From KACC-23026 sp963829575 (lineage in GTDB: Bacteria > Bacillota > Bacilli > Bacillales > Sporolactobacillaceae), in NCBI GenBank assembly GCA_963829575.1, contig CAWHJF010000016.1, positions 62,001-126,000 of the forward strand: 64,000 nt of DNA, in the 5' to 3' direction. Positions 52,306 to 61,729 of this stretch are shown here, one piece after another. The notes below the pieces were generated by a model that saw only the letters and a program-made list of their open reading frames with translations, was not told where the DNA came from and searched no databases. Positions within the stretch are counted from its first letter, which is position 1; the number at the start of each line of letters is the position of its first letter. Both the position numbers and the translations under genes were made by a program.

Positions 52306-55125
52306 TTAACGGTATAAGGCATCTTTAATGATTTGGCTTTGCTCATTCTTATGGATATCTGGCTCACCTGTTGCAGGACTCGAACGGTCTGGACGACCGA
52401 TGTAAGAGACGTTCGCTCCATTTGGCGCAATTTCTCTTAAACGTGGTTCCATAAACGTCCATGCTCCCATGTTCTTAGGCTCTTCTTGAACCCAAACAAT
52501 TTCCTTAAGGTTCTTAAACCGCTTGAACTGAGCGGAGAGAACATCGTTTGCAAATGGATAAATTTCCTCAACGCGTAACATTCTGACCCAAGAATGATCC
52601 TCTTCAGAACTTTCAAGCTCAGCTGCAAGATCCATAGAAACTTTACCCGAACATAGGACAAGGCGTTCCACATCCGCTAATTTACCGCTTGTTGCAGGAT
52701 GCTCAATCACGGATTGGAAGCTTCCTTCTGTAAATTCACTTGGACTCGAGGCGACCACTTGATTACGCAAGAGGCTCTTTGGTGTGACTACGACTAAAGG
52801 ACGAACCGATTCCGTTTCGAGCATAGCCGCTTGGCGACGAAGCAAATGGAAATAGTTCGCCGCACTGCTTAAGTTCGCAACCGTCCAGTTGTTTTCAGCA
52901 GCGAGTTGCAAGTAACGCTCAAGTCGAGCACTTGAATGTTCAGGTCCTTGACCTTCAAATCCATGAGGAAGAAGCATCACAAGACCGGATTTTTGACCCC
53001 ACTTCGCGCGCGCGGCACTAATAAATTGATCAAAAAGGACTTGAGCAACATTCGCAAAATCACCAAATTGAGCTTCCCAAATCACAAGTGTTTCCGGTGC
53101 AAAGACGTTATAGCCATACTCAAAGCCTAACACAGCAACCTCTGAAAGCGGACTGTTATGCAATGCAAAGGATGCTTTTGCGCTTGGAAGCGTATGAATT
53201 GGCGAATACGTTTGTCCCGTATCCGAATCGTGTAAGACCAGATGACGGTGAGCAAATGTACCGCGCTCTGCATCTTGACCAGTGAAACGAATCGGCGTGC
53301 CGTCACTTACAATCGTAGCAAAGGCAAGGGCTTCTGAATGTGCCCAATCAATATTACCGTTTTCTTCAAACACATCTGCACGTCGCTCTAAGATCCGTTT
53401 AAGCTTTGGATACACATTAAATGACTCTGGCCATTTAAGCAGGTTGGCATTGATATCTTTAAGCACATTAAACGGTACGGTTGTATCAAATTCTGGAAGA
53501 TCTCCAGAAACTGCTTCCGGTGCAGCCTCACTCTCAACGTGTTCAGAAGATCCTGAACGGATCTCATCGTAAACGTTTTGGAGGTGCGTTTGAATCTCTT
53601 GATTCAGTTGATCAACCGTTGCTTCGTCGATCACTCCGTCCGTTTGCAAGGCCTTTCCGTAAAGGGTGCGAACCGTTTCATGCCCATTAACATGATGGTA
53701 GAGGATCGGGTTCGTTGCCATTGGATCGTCCATTTCATTATGCCCATATCGACGATAACCAACGAGGTCAATTAAAACATCCTTTTTAAATAACTTGCGA
53801 TAGCTATAGGCTAAATCAACCGCTGAAAGACACGCTTCAGGATGATCCGCATTCACATGAATAACCGGAATATTGAACCCTTTTGCTAAATCACTTGAAT
53901 AACGTGTGGAACGACCTTGATTACTCTCAGTCGTAAATCCGATCATGTTATTAGCAATAATGTTGATCGTACCACCTGTCTTATAGGCATTGATCTGACT
54001 CAAGTTGAGCGTCTCTGCGACAACGCCTTCTCCAATAAACGCCGCATCACCATGAATCACAATTGGCAAGGCTAAAGACACATCTTGGGTAGGAAAACCT
54101 GTCGCCCGTCGATCGTCTTGTGAGGCACGTGCATAGCCTTCTATAACTGGGTTAACAAACTCAAGGTGACTTGGGTTATTTGCTAAAGTGACTTTAGCTA
54201 CAACTTCCCCGTTCTTCTCAACTTTGCGAACGCCACCCATATGATACTTCACATCACCCGTCCAGCCTTCATTTGTCCAATCAGACTTTTCAGACTCAGG
54301 GATGTGCGCGAACTCAGATAAAAGTCTGCTATATGGCTTTTCTATTACGTGGGCCAAAACATTGAGTCGACCACGATGTGCCATACCAATGACAACATCA
54401 CGATTGTCATCCTTTACACCCTGTTCAACAATCTCATCTAGCATTGGAACGAGCGCATCGACACCTTCAATAGAGAAACGCTTTTGGCCAATAAAAGTCT
54501 TTTGCAAGAATTGCTCAAGGCCTTCGACTTCCGTAAGCCTTTTGAGTAATTGTTTACGATCTTCTGCCGTAAACGAATGCAAATAAGCCCCTGTCTCAAC
54601 TTGTTGCTCTAACCATTCGCGTTCAGTTTCATCTGAAATGTGTTCGAATTCAAATGAAACGGAGCCCGTATAAACTTTCTTTAGTTGCTCGACCACATCA
54701 AGGGCATGACGCATTGAACCTACAGGGTTCGTATAGACGAGGTTTGCTGGGATCGCCCTTAAGTCACTCTCAGTAAGCCCATAATCGCTATAATTAATCT
54801 TGGCAACTTCTTGGTTTCCTTTTTTAAATTCAAAAGGATACACATCGGCAACTAAGTGTGCCGTATTCCGTATGGCATCAATTAATTTAACCGTTGCCAG
54901 AACTTTTTCCACATTTAAACCGTTTGTTGCGGACGTTTCGCCCGTTATCGAAGCCTTTGCTTCTTCATAAGGCGGAGCACCAAATTGATCAAACAATGTC
55001 TTTAAATCCGAATCCACTTCACTAGGATTCTCAAGATATACATCGTACTGCTCTTGAACGTAACCGAGGTTTGGACCATACAGTCCTTGCCATGGCCAAT
55101 CCGTTCGGGTTCTCTCCGTTGCCAT
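52306..55125 (-). CDS. odhA: 2-oxoglutarate dehydrogenase E1
   Basis: OdhA/SucA (939 residues), thiamine-diphosphate dependent decarboxylase of the oxoglutarate dehydrogenase complex. Key segments are IGMAHRGRLNVLAHV, GDAAFIGEGVVAETLNLS, GFTTESNQGRSTRYSSD and the C-terminal transketolase-like region with AQFGDFANVAQVLFDQFI and LPHGFEGQGPEHSSAR. Length is typical of Bacillales. GAGGAG lies about ten bases before the ATG. Confidence 0.97.
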   Translation of the reverse strand: MATERTRTDWPWQGLYGPNLGYVQEQYDVYLENPSEVDSDLKTLFDQFGAPPYEEAKASITGETSATNGLNVEKVLATVKLIDAIRNTAHLVADVYPFEFKKGNQEVAKINYSDYGLTESDLRAIPANLVYTNPVGSMRHALDVVEQLKKVYTGSVSFEFEHISDETEREWLEQQVETGAYLHSFTAEDRKQLLKRLTEVEGLEQFLQKTFIGQKRFSIEGVDALVPMLDEIVEQGVKDDNRDVVIGMAHRGRLNVLAHVIEKPYSRLLSEFAHIPESEKSDWTNEGWTGDVKYHMGGVRKVEKNGEVVAKVTLANNPSHLEFVNPVIEGYARASQDDRRATGFPTQDVSLALPIVIHGDAAFIGEGVVAETLNLSQINAYKTGGTINIIANNMIGFTTESNQGRSTRYSSDLAKGFNIPVIHVNADHPEACLSAVDLAYSYRKLFKKDVLIDLVGYRRYGHNEMDDPMATNPILYHHVNGHETVRTLYGKALQTDGVIDEATVDQLNQEIQTHLQNVYDEIRSGSSEHVESEAAPEAVSGDLPEFDTTVPFNVLKDINANLLKWPESFNVYPKLKRILERRADVFEENGNIDWAHSEALAFATIVSDGTPIRFTGQDAERGTFAHRHLVLHDSDTGQTYSPIHTLPSAKASFALHNSPLSEVAVLGFEYGYNVFAPETLVIWEAQFGDFANVAQVLFDQFISAARAKWGQKSGLVMLLPHGFEGQGPEHSSARLERYLQLAAENNWTVANLSSAANYFHLLRRQAAMLETESVRPLVVVTPKSLLRNQVVASSPSEFTEGSFQSVIEHPATSGKLADVERLVLCSGKVSMDLAAELESSEEDHSWVRMLRVEEIYPFANDVLSAQFKRFKNLKEIVWVQEEPKNMGAWTFMEPRLREIAPNGANVSYIGRPDRSSPATGEPDIHKNEQSQIIKDALYR

Positions 55126-55350
55126 GCAATGACACTCCTCACTGCGATCTCTAATTTAAGTAAAGTTTTCAAACAAAATATGGGTTGTTTCACATGACTT
55201 GAATCTTACTTCCTATGCCATTTTAGTACAAATGACCTATCATCACAAGTGGATAACATCGGCGAAAGAGTTGATTTCAAGATTTGCGATGTGAAAACCC
55301 ACGCTCACTACTCATCATTTTAGACTATTCCCGTTTTGAACAAAATGAAA

Positions 55351-55378
55351 CACCCGGCGAGTTTACATTCTCCGAGTG
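55351..55378 (-). terminator. Hairpin in the odhA leader
   Basis: CACTCGG...CCGGGTG stem followed by TTTCATTTTG on the minus strand; may end upstream transcripts or attenuate odhA. Confidence 0.5.
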
Positions 55379-55709
55379 GTCGCTCTATTCAATTTTATAA
55401 CTGAAAGTGAGTCGAGTGTGCCTCTAGGATTTTCAATTTAAGGACCACAAAGGATGGAAACTCTATTTATAAGGGCTATGAAACTTATAGACTTGAAACC
55501 GTGACGGTATAGTGTGACACAGTCTCCGTATCTTCACTCTAAAATTTAATAGTAGAAAAGCCACTATAATAAAAGAGTCAGCCCTTTATGACTATTAAAG
55601 GCGTTCATCGCCTCCTCGTTTACGTTTCGTTCATTTGGAAATGATCCAAATATATCCTTTAATCCTGTAAAGTGAGATTACCTTTTAAGCCCAACTAATA
55701 TTTTAATAC

Positions 55710-55740
55710 AAAAAAAGGACAGCCTCAATGGCTACCCTCT
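55710..55740 (-). terminator. Terminator of the mtnN-luxS-yrhC run
   Basis: AGGGTAGCC, four-base loop, GGCTGTCCT and six or more Ts on the minus strand. Confidence 0.85.
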
Positions 55741-55745
55741 ATTTT

Positions 55746-55982
55746 TTATAGATTTTTATTATATATTTTTTGATAGCGTTTCATCATCATATAAAAACAC
55801 ATGGATACCACGAGCAAAACACAGCTCCCTAGCATGACCAAACTGGTATTCATAGGCGTTTTTCCATCATAAGGTAAGAGGGATCCAATATATAAAAACG
55901 TGCTCAAAAATAAAAAGATAAAACTAAAGCGTTTATAATCGTTCATATTTTTTTGGACGGTCTGTAATTCGCGTTCTGTCAC
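55746..55982 (-). CDS. yrhC: YrhC-like small membrane protein
   Basis: About 78 residues with two hydrophobic segments and a basic C-terminus (MMMKRYQKIYNK). DYKRFSFIFLFLSTFLYIG resembles YrhC, a protein of unknown role encoded with mtnN in B. subtilis. The GTG at 55982 is preferred: a GGGGGTGAGG stretch precedes it, while the longer reading runs into luxS. The family call is from memory and position. Confidence 0.7.
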   Translation of the reverse strand: MTERELQTVQKNMNDYKRFSFIFLFLSTFLYIGSLLPYDGKTPMNTSLVMLGSCVLLVVSMCFYMMMKRYQKIYNKNL

Positions 55983-56064
55983 GTTCCTCACCCCCAAATA
56001 TAACTCTAACACGATTTGAGAGGGAGAAACACAGGTAATTCTTTCTAAGTCTATTAGCCAACTC

Positions 56065-56532
56065 TTACTGAGCAAAAACCTCGGTCCATTCGGAACGTCC
56101 TTCTAACATTTTGGCCGCAATGGCTTTAGCCCCTTCTAGACTATGATTCGCTGCCCAACCGCATTGAACGGGATTACAGGCAGGTACTTCCGTCGCGTCT
56201 AAGACGTCTTTAAGCGTGTGTTCTAGGGCCTCCAACACGTCTTCATAGCTGTCATTGTTCATAATGGCTAAATAAAAGCCAGTTTGACATCCCATTGGTC
56301 CGATATCGATGACGTTTTCAATATGGTTGCGAATGTTTTCTGCCATGAGGTGCTCAATGGAATGGAGGCCTTTCATATCCATATGATCTATATTCGGCTG
56401 GCAGAAGCGAATATCATATTTATAGATTTTGTCACCGTGACTGCCTTCTGTGACGCCTACCAAACGAACATAGGGGGCTTTTACTTTGGTGTGATCTAAA
56501 TTAAAGCTTTCAACATTCATTTTCTTTGGCAT
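56065..56532 (-). CDS. luxS: S-ribosylhomocysteine lyase (LuxS)
   Basis: LuxS (155 residues) cleaves S-ribosylhomocysteine to homocysteine and DPD, the AI-2 precursor. Metal ligands are His57 and His61 (HSIEH) and Cys124 (QCGWA); catalytic Cys82 lies in MGCQTGFY. It starts at the base following the mtnN stop, so the two steps are translationally linked. Confidence 0.97.
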   Translation of the reverse strand: MPKKMNVESFNLDHTKVKAPYVRLVGVTEGSHGDKIYKYDIRFCQPNIDHMDMKGLHSIEHLMAENIRNHIENVIDIGPMGCQTGFYLAIMNNDSYEDVLEALEHTLKDVLDATEVPACNPVQCGWAANHSLEGAKAIAAKMLEGRSEWTEVFAQ

Positions 56533-57231
56533 TCAAACCAACTCCTTAATCATGGTTAGTATAAGCTCTGCCGAGTGTTTGGCAGCCGTCTCTAAATATT
56601 GATCAAACGAGATGTTAGACGCTTTACCTGCAATATCCGAAAGCGATCGAATAATCACAAATGGGAGGTTAAATTGAAAACTGACTTGCGCGATCGCCGC
56701 CGCTTCCATTTCTACGGCTTGTAGATTCGGAAAACGTTCGCGCACCGTCTCCACTCGAGCGGGGTCTGACATAAAGCTATCGCCCGAGGCAATTAATCCT
56801 TTAACGACCTGGATGTCTTCTTGAACGCTTTTAGCGGCTTTCTCCGCCACTTGAACCAGCTCTTCATCCGGTTGGAACGCTGCAGGAAGCCCTGGCACCT
56901 GACCATATTCATAATTAAATGCCGTGACATCCACGTCATGATGGCGCACTTCTGTCGAGATCACGAGATCGCCTACTTTTAATCGGTGGTCTAATCCACC
57001 GGCAGAACCCGTGTTAATAAGCCGATCCGGAGAAAATTCTTGAATTAAGAGGGTGGTTGCCATCGCCGCATTGACTTTGCCAATTCCTGATTGCAAGACG
57101 ACAACGTCTTTCCCATGGAGTTGACCTTCGTAAAAGCGGCAACCGGCGCGCTCAGTTTCATTAAACGATTCCATTTCTTTTTTTAAAAGGGCAACTTCTT
57201 CTTCCATTGCACCAATAATTCCTATTCGCAT
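56533..57231 (-). CDS. mtnN: 5'-methylthioadenosine/S-adenosylhomocysteine nucleosidase
   Basis: MtnN/Pfs (232 residues) removes adenine from SAH and MTA. IGIIGAMEEEVALL at the N-terminus, INTGSAGGLD in the middle and VEMEAAAIAQV plus IRSLSDIAG at the end mark the active site. The ATG at 57231 has GAGG nine bases upstream; the earlier ATG overlaps that sequence. Confidence 0.96.
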   Translation of the reverse strand: MRIGIIGAMEEEVALLKKEMESFNETERAGCRFYEGQLHGKDVVVLQSGIGKVNAAMATTLLIQEFSPDRLINTGSAGGLDHRLKVGDLVISTEVRHHDVDVTAFNYEYGQVPGLPAAFQPDEELVQVAEKAAKSVQEDIQVVKGLIASGDSFMSDPARVETVRERFPNLQAVEMEAAAIAQVSFQFNLPFVIIRSLSDIAGKASNISFDQYLETAAKHSAELILTMIKELV

Positions 57232-57295
57232 GTCATTCATTCCTCACTTTGCTCGATGCTATCGCCTGAATTTTAGTTTAACATAATCAAAATCA

Positions 57296-57328
57296 AAAGG
57301 CCTAACCTAAAAAGCAGGTTGACCTTTG
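57296..57328 (-). terminator. Terminator after yrrS
   Basis: AAAGGTCAACCT...AGGTTAGGCCTTT stem with a T-rich tail on the minus strand, separating yrrS from mtnN. Confidence 0.75.
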
Positions 57329-57375
57329 TCTGATGTGTGAGTCGAATTCGATGTTTGTTTGGATTTATTTCTCTT

Positions 57376-58107
57376 TTAATTCCCTGTTGATGTTGAAGAC
57401 GATGCGTCTGAACTGGATGCGTTTGTGGTTGTATCCGCGGTGGAACTTGAACCTGAGTCAGGCGTCACGCTAGTTGGTTTCCAACCTTGATTCTTCACCC
57501 ATTGAAGGATCACATCGTATTTTTTCTTCGGTGCCTCTTTCGTGCTTATAATCCCTTTAGAACTGTCGGCCGATCCGCCGTTTCCAAGCCACCACAGTAT
57601 ATAGTCATTATCGTTAATATTGGTCGCGTAAAGGAGGGCTTTGATTTGTTCATTCCAATCCACTTCTCCCTTATTATAATTGGTTTGATGTGGTTCACTT
57701 TGAACCGTGCCAATGGGTGACCATGGCCCGTTGACCCCGCCACCAACAAAATGATAAGCAGCATTTGTATTACTTACAGAATCACCTGTTGAAGTCGTTG
57801 AACTGTCCGAGCTCGATGGATCTGATGAAGCGGACGCATCCGTTCCAGATCCCGAAGCATTCGTTTGATTTGAAGCCGTGGCATTAGACTTAGTGCTTTT
57901 AACAGACTGAGCAGTCTTCGTTGCATGACTCGCTTTCGGTTTTGCTGTTGTATGAGGAGTGGGTTGGATCACTTTAATTAGCAAATAACCTCCAATTATA
58001 AGAATGGCCACACAAACGATTCCAATGGCCCAGTTTAACAAACGGTTCATTCTATTGTGTTGATTTCTAGAAGATCGGGTCGGGATTTGTGGTTCATTCC
58101 ATGCCAT
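57376..58107 (-). CDS. yrrS: YrrS family (DUF1510) protein
   Basis: A 243-residue membrane-anchored protein: basic N-terminus, one membrane segment (about 27-48), a long Ser/Thr/Ala/Asp linker (55-125) and a C-terminal DUF1510 domain with GPWSPIGTVQSEPHQ and WNEQIKALLYAT. YrrS is encoded beside pbpI in B. subtilis and is thought to work with the cell wall. The ATG at 58107 has GAGAGG upstream; 17 upstream residues are unlike the family. Confidence 0.9.
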   Translation of the reverse strand: MAWNEPQIPTRSSRNQHNRMNRLLNWAIGIVCVAILIIGGYLLIKVIQPTPHTTAKPKASHATKTAQSVKSTKSNATASNQTNASGSGTDASASSDPSSSDSSTTSTGDSVSNTNAAYHFVGGGVNGPWSPIGTVQSEPHQTNYNKGEVDWNEQIKALLYATNINDNDYILWWLGNGGSADSSKGIISTKEAPKKKYDVILQWVKNQGWKPTSVTPDSGSSSTADTTTNASSSDASSSTSTGN

Positions 58108-58401
58108 CTTATAAAACGCCTCTCTTTCATAAATGGGACACTGCCATTTTGGACACATCCAAAACGTCTGTCCAGGATGCTTGTCTTATAGACTATGTAT
58201 ATTATCTCACTAGTAGAATTGTAACATGATCTGGTTCGATCTGGATAGAGAAATTCCACTCGAATTTTCAGTTAAAATAACTAAAGTTCTTGAATCATTA
58301 CAATGGAAATTGTCAAATTACCACTAGTTTTGACTAAAAAAAGGAATAAACCGACTTTGTCACAAATATAATTTAGTAGTCGTATTAAAGGAGGCATTCT
58401 C

Positions 58402-58629
58402 ATGTACACCACTACTTTTAATCCTCAACTCTCCAATCTAAAACACTTCAAAACGATTGGCTATGAGAAACAGACAAAAACGCTCACACTCTTTTTAAAT
58501 AATGGCCGAATCAAAACCTATTCTTCCATTGAGGAAGAAAGTGTCTTTCAATTCCTAATTACTTACGATAAGGAAAGATTTGTGGAAGAGGTTTTAGAGA
58601 AGGGCGACATACGCGCCCTAAACCTTTAA
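58402..58629 (+). CDS. Small KTSC-like protein
   Basis: A 75-residue protein. FKTIGYEKQTKTLTLFLNN and GRIKTYSSI resemble the KTSC fold, a small domain associated with RNA-related proteins and phages; the match is weak. GGAGG lies about seven bases upstream of the ATG. It is convergent with pbpI, and the two stop codons overlap within TTAA, with no terminator between. Confidence 0.65.
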   Translation: MYTTTFNPQLSNLKHFKTIGYEKQTKTLTLFLNNGRIKTYSSIEEESVFQFLITYDKERFVEEVLEKGDIRALNL

Positions 58630-60377
58630 TTTCCATCCAATTGGGCGAGCTTGTTCACCATGGATTTATAGAGCGTTAACGCGTGAGCATGGCCAGGCGT
58701 CACATCCAAGTCAACCGCCACCATAACATATTTGGGGTCATCAGCTGGAAAATAACCGGCGAACCATGAGTTTTCTGTCCCTTTTCCGGTTTCAGCCGTT
58801 CCAGACTTTCCAGCAACCGGATAAGCCGCATCATTTAAATAATGACCGGTTCCTTTTGGAGACGTCACCACTAATCTCAAGAGATCCTGAAGCTGCATAA
58901 TGGTATACGGTTGAAGATTAGGCCCAGGCAAACGCTTATGCGGAAAAGTCACTAATTGCATATTCCCCATTTTATTATAGTCAATTTCAGTAGCTGTTCG
59001 GACGCTCCATTGATCCCCACCTCGGGCAATCGTTGACATCATATTCGCAATGGCAAGCGGCGTCACTTTCACATTTAATTGGCCAATTGAAGTCTGAGCA
59101 ATCGCTTTTGGTGAGTGACGGTCTGCCACATTGCCGAATAGCGTCGTAGAACCAACACCTGGGATCTGATTAAAATTCTGATAATGAAACACTGTACCGG
59201 TCCACCCCGGGTTTTGAAATAAACCTAATTTCTTTGCCCCATCATCCAAGGCCTTCAAATTGGTTTCCATCAACCGATTCCCGAGTGTCGCAAACGTATA
59301 GTTACAACTTTGTGCAAAGCTCTCATCAAACGTTAACGTTCCAAGCTGTCTTTGGGAGGGGCCATCTCCATACACATTTTGATTGCAATCAAAGGTCATA
59401 GTGTTGTTGACAATGTTCGTCTCAATCGCTTCGGCTGCCGTGACCACTTTAAAAACAGAACCAGGGAATTCCGGTGTCAACATATAATTCGGATTTTTAA
59501 AAGGATCGGTCGGATCGAGCGCTGGCCGTGACACACTCGCCAATAAATTATTCGTTTTGGCATCAAGGATCAGCAATCCCCCTTTTTGAATCCCGGATTG
59601 GTCCACCAATTGATTAGCTGCACTCTGAATCTTTGAATCGAGTGTCGTTTTAACCTTAAGGGGGTAGTAACTATCACTTGCCCCCGATGCGTACCGGACG
59701 CTATTTTCAAATAACGGCGCCCCGCCTCCAGTTGTATGATAGAGAAGCTCTGTTTGGTTTCTTGAGAGCAAAAAAGGATCATACGCTTCTTGCAGTCCAA
59801 GTGTACCCACTGGGGTCTCTTGGGTCACAATGCCTTGTTTTAAAAGATCACCATAACGGTTCTTTAGAATCGTGGGATTTTGACTGGCAATCCCAATCAT
59901 ATAGGAAGACATCCCGCTTTGTGTGGGATGTGTAATGGTGAGGACTTGCGCGCCCATAATGTGGAGATTGTTAATGGTATGCTCTTCTTCCAGTGTAATG
60001 GTGTGATTAGGCGGTGTAACGGCAAACGGCTTGGTGTGGCGAGCTAGTGCACTCGTGATCCAGTCAGGTGTTGTATGCAGCGCGCGACTAATCTTGTCTA
60101 TGGAGTCAGTATGACCTTTTATAAACGGAAATAAGATTAACGCCCGTCCTTTTTTGGTTGTCAGCGACACACCATTTCGATCTAAGAGTTCGCCTCTTCC
60201 ATCATCCACAATATAACGCATTGTGCGTTGTTGGATGCTATTTTTAATTAAGTTCACATGGCTCGGTGAATACGAGGTCGTTTGAAACAATTGAATCATC
60301 GCTAAATGATAAATTAAGAATCCTAAAACAGCTAAAACTAAAATTCCAAATGTTGTAATGCGTTTAGTCGGAATCAT
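58626..60377 (-). CDS. pbpI: Class B penicillin-binding protein PbpI
   Basis: PbpI/YrrR (583 residues), a transpeptidase. N-terminal membrane anchor (about 9-29), dimerisation domain, then the transpeptidase domain with PGSVFKVVTAAE (catalytic Ser, SxxK), SCN in FAQSCNYTF (SxN) and KSGTAETG (KTG box). In B. subtilis PbpI is a minor PBP expressed in sporulation. GGAGG lies nine bases upstream of the ATG. yrrS lies on the same strand, and greA is upstream. Confidence 0.95.
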   Translation of the reverse strand: MIPTKRITTFGILVLAVLGFLIYHLAMIQLFQTTSYSPSHVNLIKNSIQQRTMRYIVDDGRGELLDRNGVSLTTKKGRALILFPFIKGHTDSIDKISRALHTTPDWITSALARHTKPFAVTPPNHTITLEEEHTINNLHIMGAQVLTITHPTQSGMSSYMIGIASQNPTILKNRYGDLLKQGIVTQETPVGTLGLQEAYDPFLLSRNQTELLYHTTGGGAPLFENSVRYASGASDSYYPLKVKTTLDSKIQSAANQLVDQSGIQKGGLLILDAKTNNLLASVSRPALDPTDPFKNPNYMLTPEFPGSVFKVVTAAEAIETNIVNNTMTFDCNQNVYGDGPSQRQLGTLTFDESFAQSCNYTFATLGNRLMETNLKALDDGAKKLGLFQNPGWTGTVFHYQNFNQIPGVGSTTLFGNVADRHSPKAIAQTSIGQLNVKVTPLAIANMMSTIARGGDQWSVRTATEIDYNKMGNMQLVTFPHKRLPGPNLQPYTIMQLQDLLRLVVTSPKGTGHYLNDAAYPVAGKSGTAETGKGTENSWFAGYFPADDPKYVMVAVDLDVTPGHAHALTLYKSMVNKLAQLDGN

Positions 60378-60483
60378 GGACGTTCACCTCCTCTATAGTT
60401 TTGACGCCCTTAAGAAAAGGTAAACCTATTAAAAGAAACCGAATTTAAAAGAGTCTGGATCCATATAAATGTGAGAGCCACCT

Positions 60484-60519
60484 AAAAAAACCAGCAGCCT
60501 TGTGTAGGCTACTGGTTTT
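60484..60519 (-). terminator. Terminator of greA
   Basis: AAAACCAGTAGCCT, five-base loop, AGGCTGCTGGTTTT and more Ts on the minus strand. Confidence 0.92.
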
Positions 60520-60524
60520 GTTTT

Positions 60525-61004
60525 TTATTTATTGACTTGAACAATTTTAAGTTTTAATTCGCCATCTGGTGTTGAGACAGACACTTGATCACCGATGCGT
60601 TTTCCTAATAAGCTCTTTGCCATTGGGGAATCGTTTGAGATCTTTCCGTTAAACGGATCGGATTCCGCGCTCCCAACAATTGTAAACGTCTCTTCATCGC
60701 CATCGGGTAATTCAATAAACGTAACCGATTTCCCAATTGACACCACATCTGGGTCCGACTCATCTTGTTCAATAAGTACCGCATCACGAATCATTTGCTC
60801 AAGCTGAGTAATTTTCGATTCCACAAACGCTTGCTCATCTTTCGCCGCATCGTACTCTGAATTCTCCGACAGGTCTCCGAAGCTACGTGCTATTTTAATA
60901 CGCTCTACAACTTCTTTGCGTCGCTCTGTCTTTAAGTATTTAAGTTCGTCCTCTATTTTCAGTTTTCCTTCTATCGTCATATAATGTTTTCTTTCTTCAA
61001 CCAT
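60525..61004 (-). CDS. greA: Transcription elongation factor GreA
   Basis: GreA (159 residues) rescues backtracked RNA polymerase. N-terminal coiled coil with RRKEVVERIKIARSFGDLSENSEYDAAKDEQ including the acidic tip, and C-terminal domain with SNDSPMAKSLLGKRIGD. The ATG at 61004 has GGGAG eight bases upstream. Confidence 0.96.
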   Translation of the reverse strand: MVEERKHYMTIEGKLKIEDELKYLKTERRKEVVERIKIARSFGDLSENSEYDAAKDEQAFVESKITQLEQMIRDAVLIEQDESDPDVVSIGKSVTFIELPDGDEETFTIVGSAESDPFNGKISNDSPMAKSLLGKRIGDQVSVSTPDGELKLKIVQVNK

Positions 61005-61085
61005 GACCATCACTCCCTATAAAATGTAAAGGCTCTCAAAACGCCAGCTTCGCAATAAATCTTATGTAAGAATAAAACGATAGAC

Positions 61086-61715
61086 CTAACTCACTTGACC
61101 CAGGATCGTACCAATCTTCGTGACCATTAAATCGATGGCTACCGAGTTTTGTCCACCCTCTGGGATAATAAGATCCGCGTATCTTTTGGTCGGCTCAACG
61201 AACTGATTATGCATCGTGCGAACCACCGTGAGATATTGTTCAATGACGGATTCTAAAGACCGTCCTCTCTCCTGAGTATCCCTCAGAATTCGACGGATAA
61301 TCCTAAGATCCGAATCTGTGTCCACAAATAATTTGATATCCATTAGGTTTCGAAGCCGTTCATCGTCTAAGATTAAAATACCTTCTAAGATAATCACATC
61401 AATGGGTTCGACAGGAATAATTTTATCAGATCTTGTGTGAACTGTATAGTCATATACTGGCTTTTCAATCGGTTGGAACGCCAACAATTGATTGAGATGA
61501 TGAAGAAGCAAGTCATGATCAAACGCAAGTGGATGATCATAATTGGTGTTCAATCGTGCTTCGTACGATTTCTCATCTTGCGCTTTATAGTAGGCATCTT
61601 GTTCAATCACAGCAATGGATTGACCGGGAAAGTTCTTATAGATTTCCCGTGCGACGGTCGTCTTTCCAGAACCAGATCCACCTGCCACACCAATAATTAT
61701 AGGTTTCTTGGGCAA
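61086..61715 (-). CDS. udk: Uridine kinase
   Basis: Udk (209 residues) phosphorylates uridine and cytidine in salvage. Walker A GGSGSGKTT at 12-20, NYDHPLAFDHDLL for nucleoside binding, and RRILRDTQERGRSLES in the lid region. The start is TTG at 61715 with GGAGG ten bases upstream. It follows trmR by 14 bases; yrrN and yrrO, which separate these genes in B. subtilis, are absent. Confidence 0.96.
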   Translation of the reverse strand: MPKKPIIIGVAGGSGSGKTTVAREIYKNFPGQSIAVIEQDAYYKAQDEKSYEARLNTNYDHPLAFDHDLLLHHLNQLLAFQPIEKPVYDYTVHTRSDKIIPVEPIDVIILEGILILDDERLRNLMDIKLFVDTDSDLRIIRRILRDTQERGRSLESVIEQYLTVVRTMHNQFVEPTKRYADLIIPEGGQNSVAIDLMVTKIGTILGQVS

Positions 61716-61729
61716 TCTAATGTCCCCTC

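Larger units (their letters stand above)
55126..55745. other. Long intergenic region upstream of odhA
   Basis: 620 bases without a convincing gene. It holds the terminator of the yrhC-like gene at 55710-55740 and another hairpin at 55351-55378. Short AT-rich blocks resemble -10 elements but no promoter is clear. Likely the odhA control region. Confidence 0.5.
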
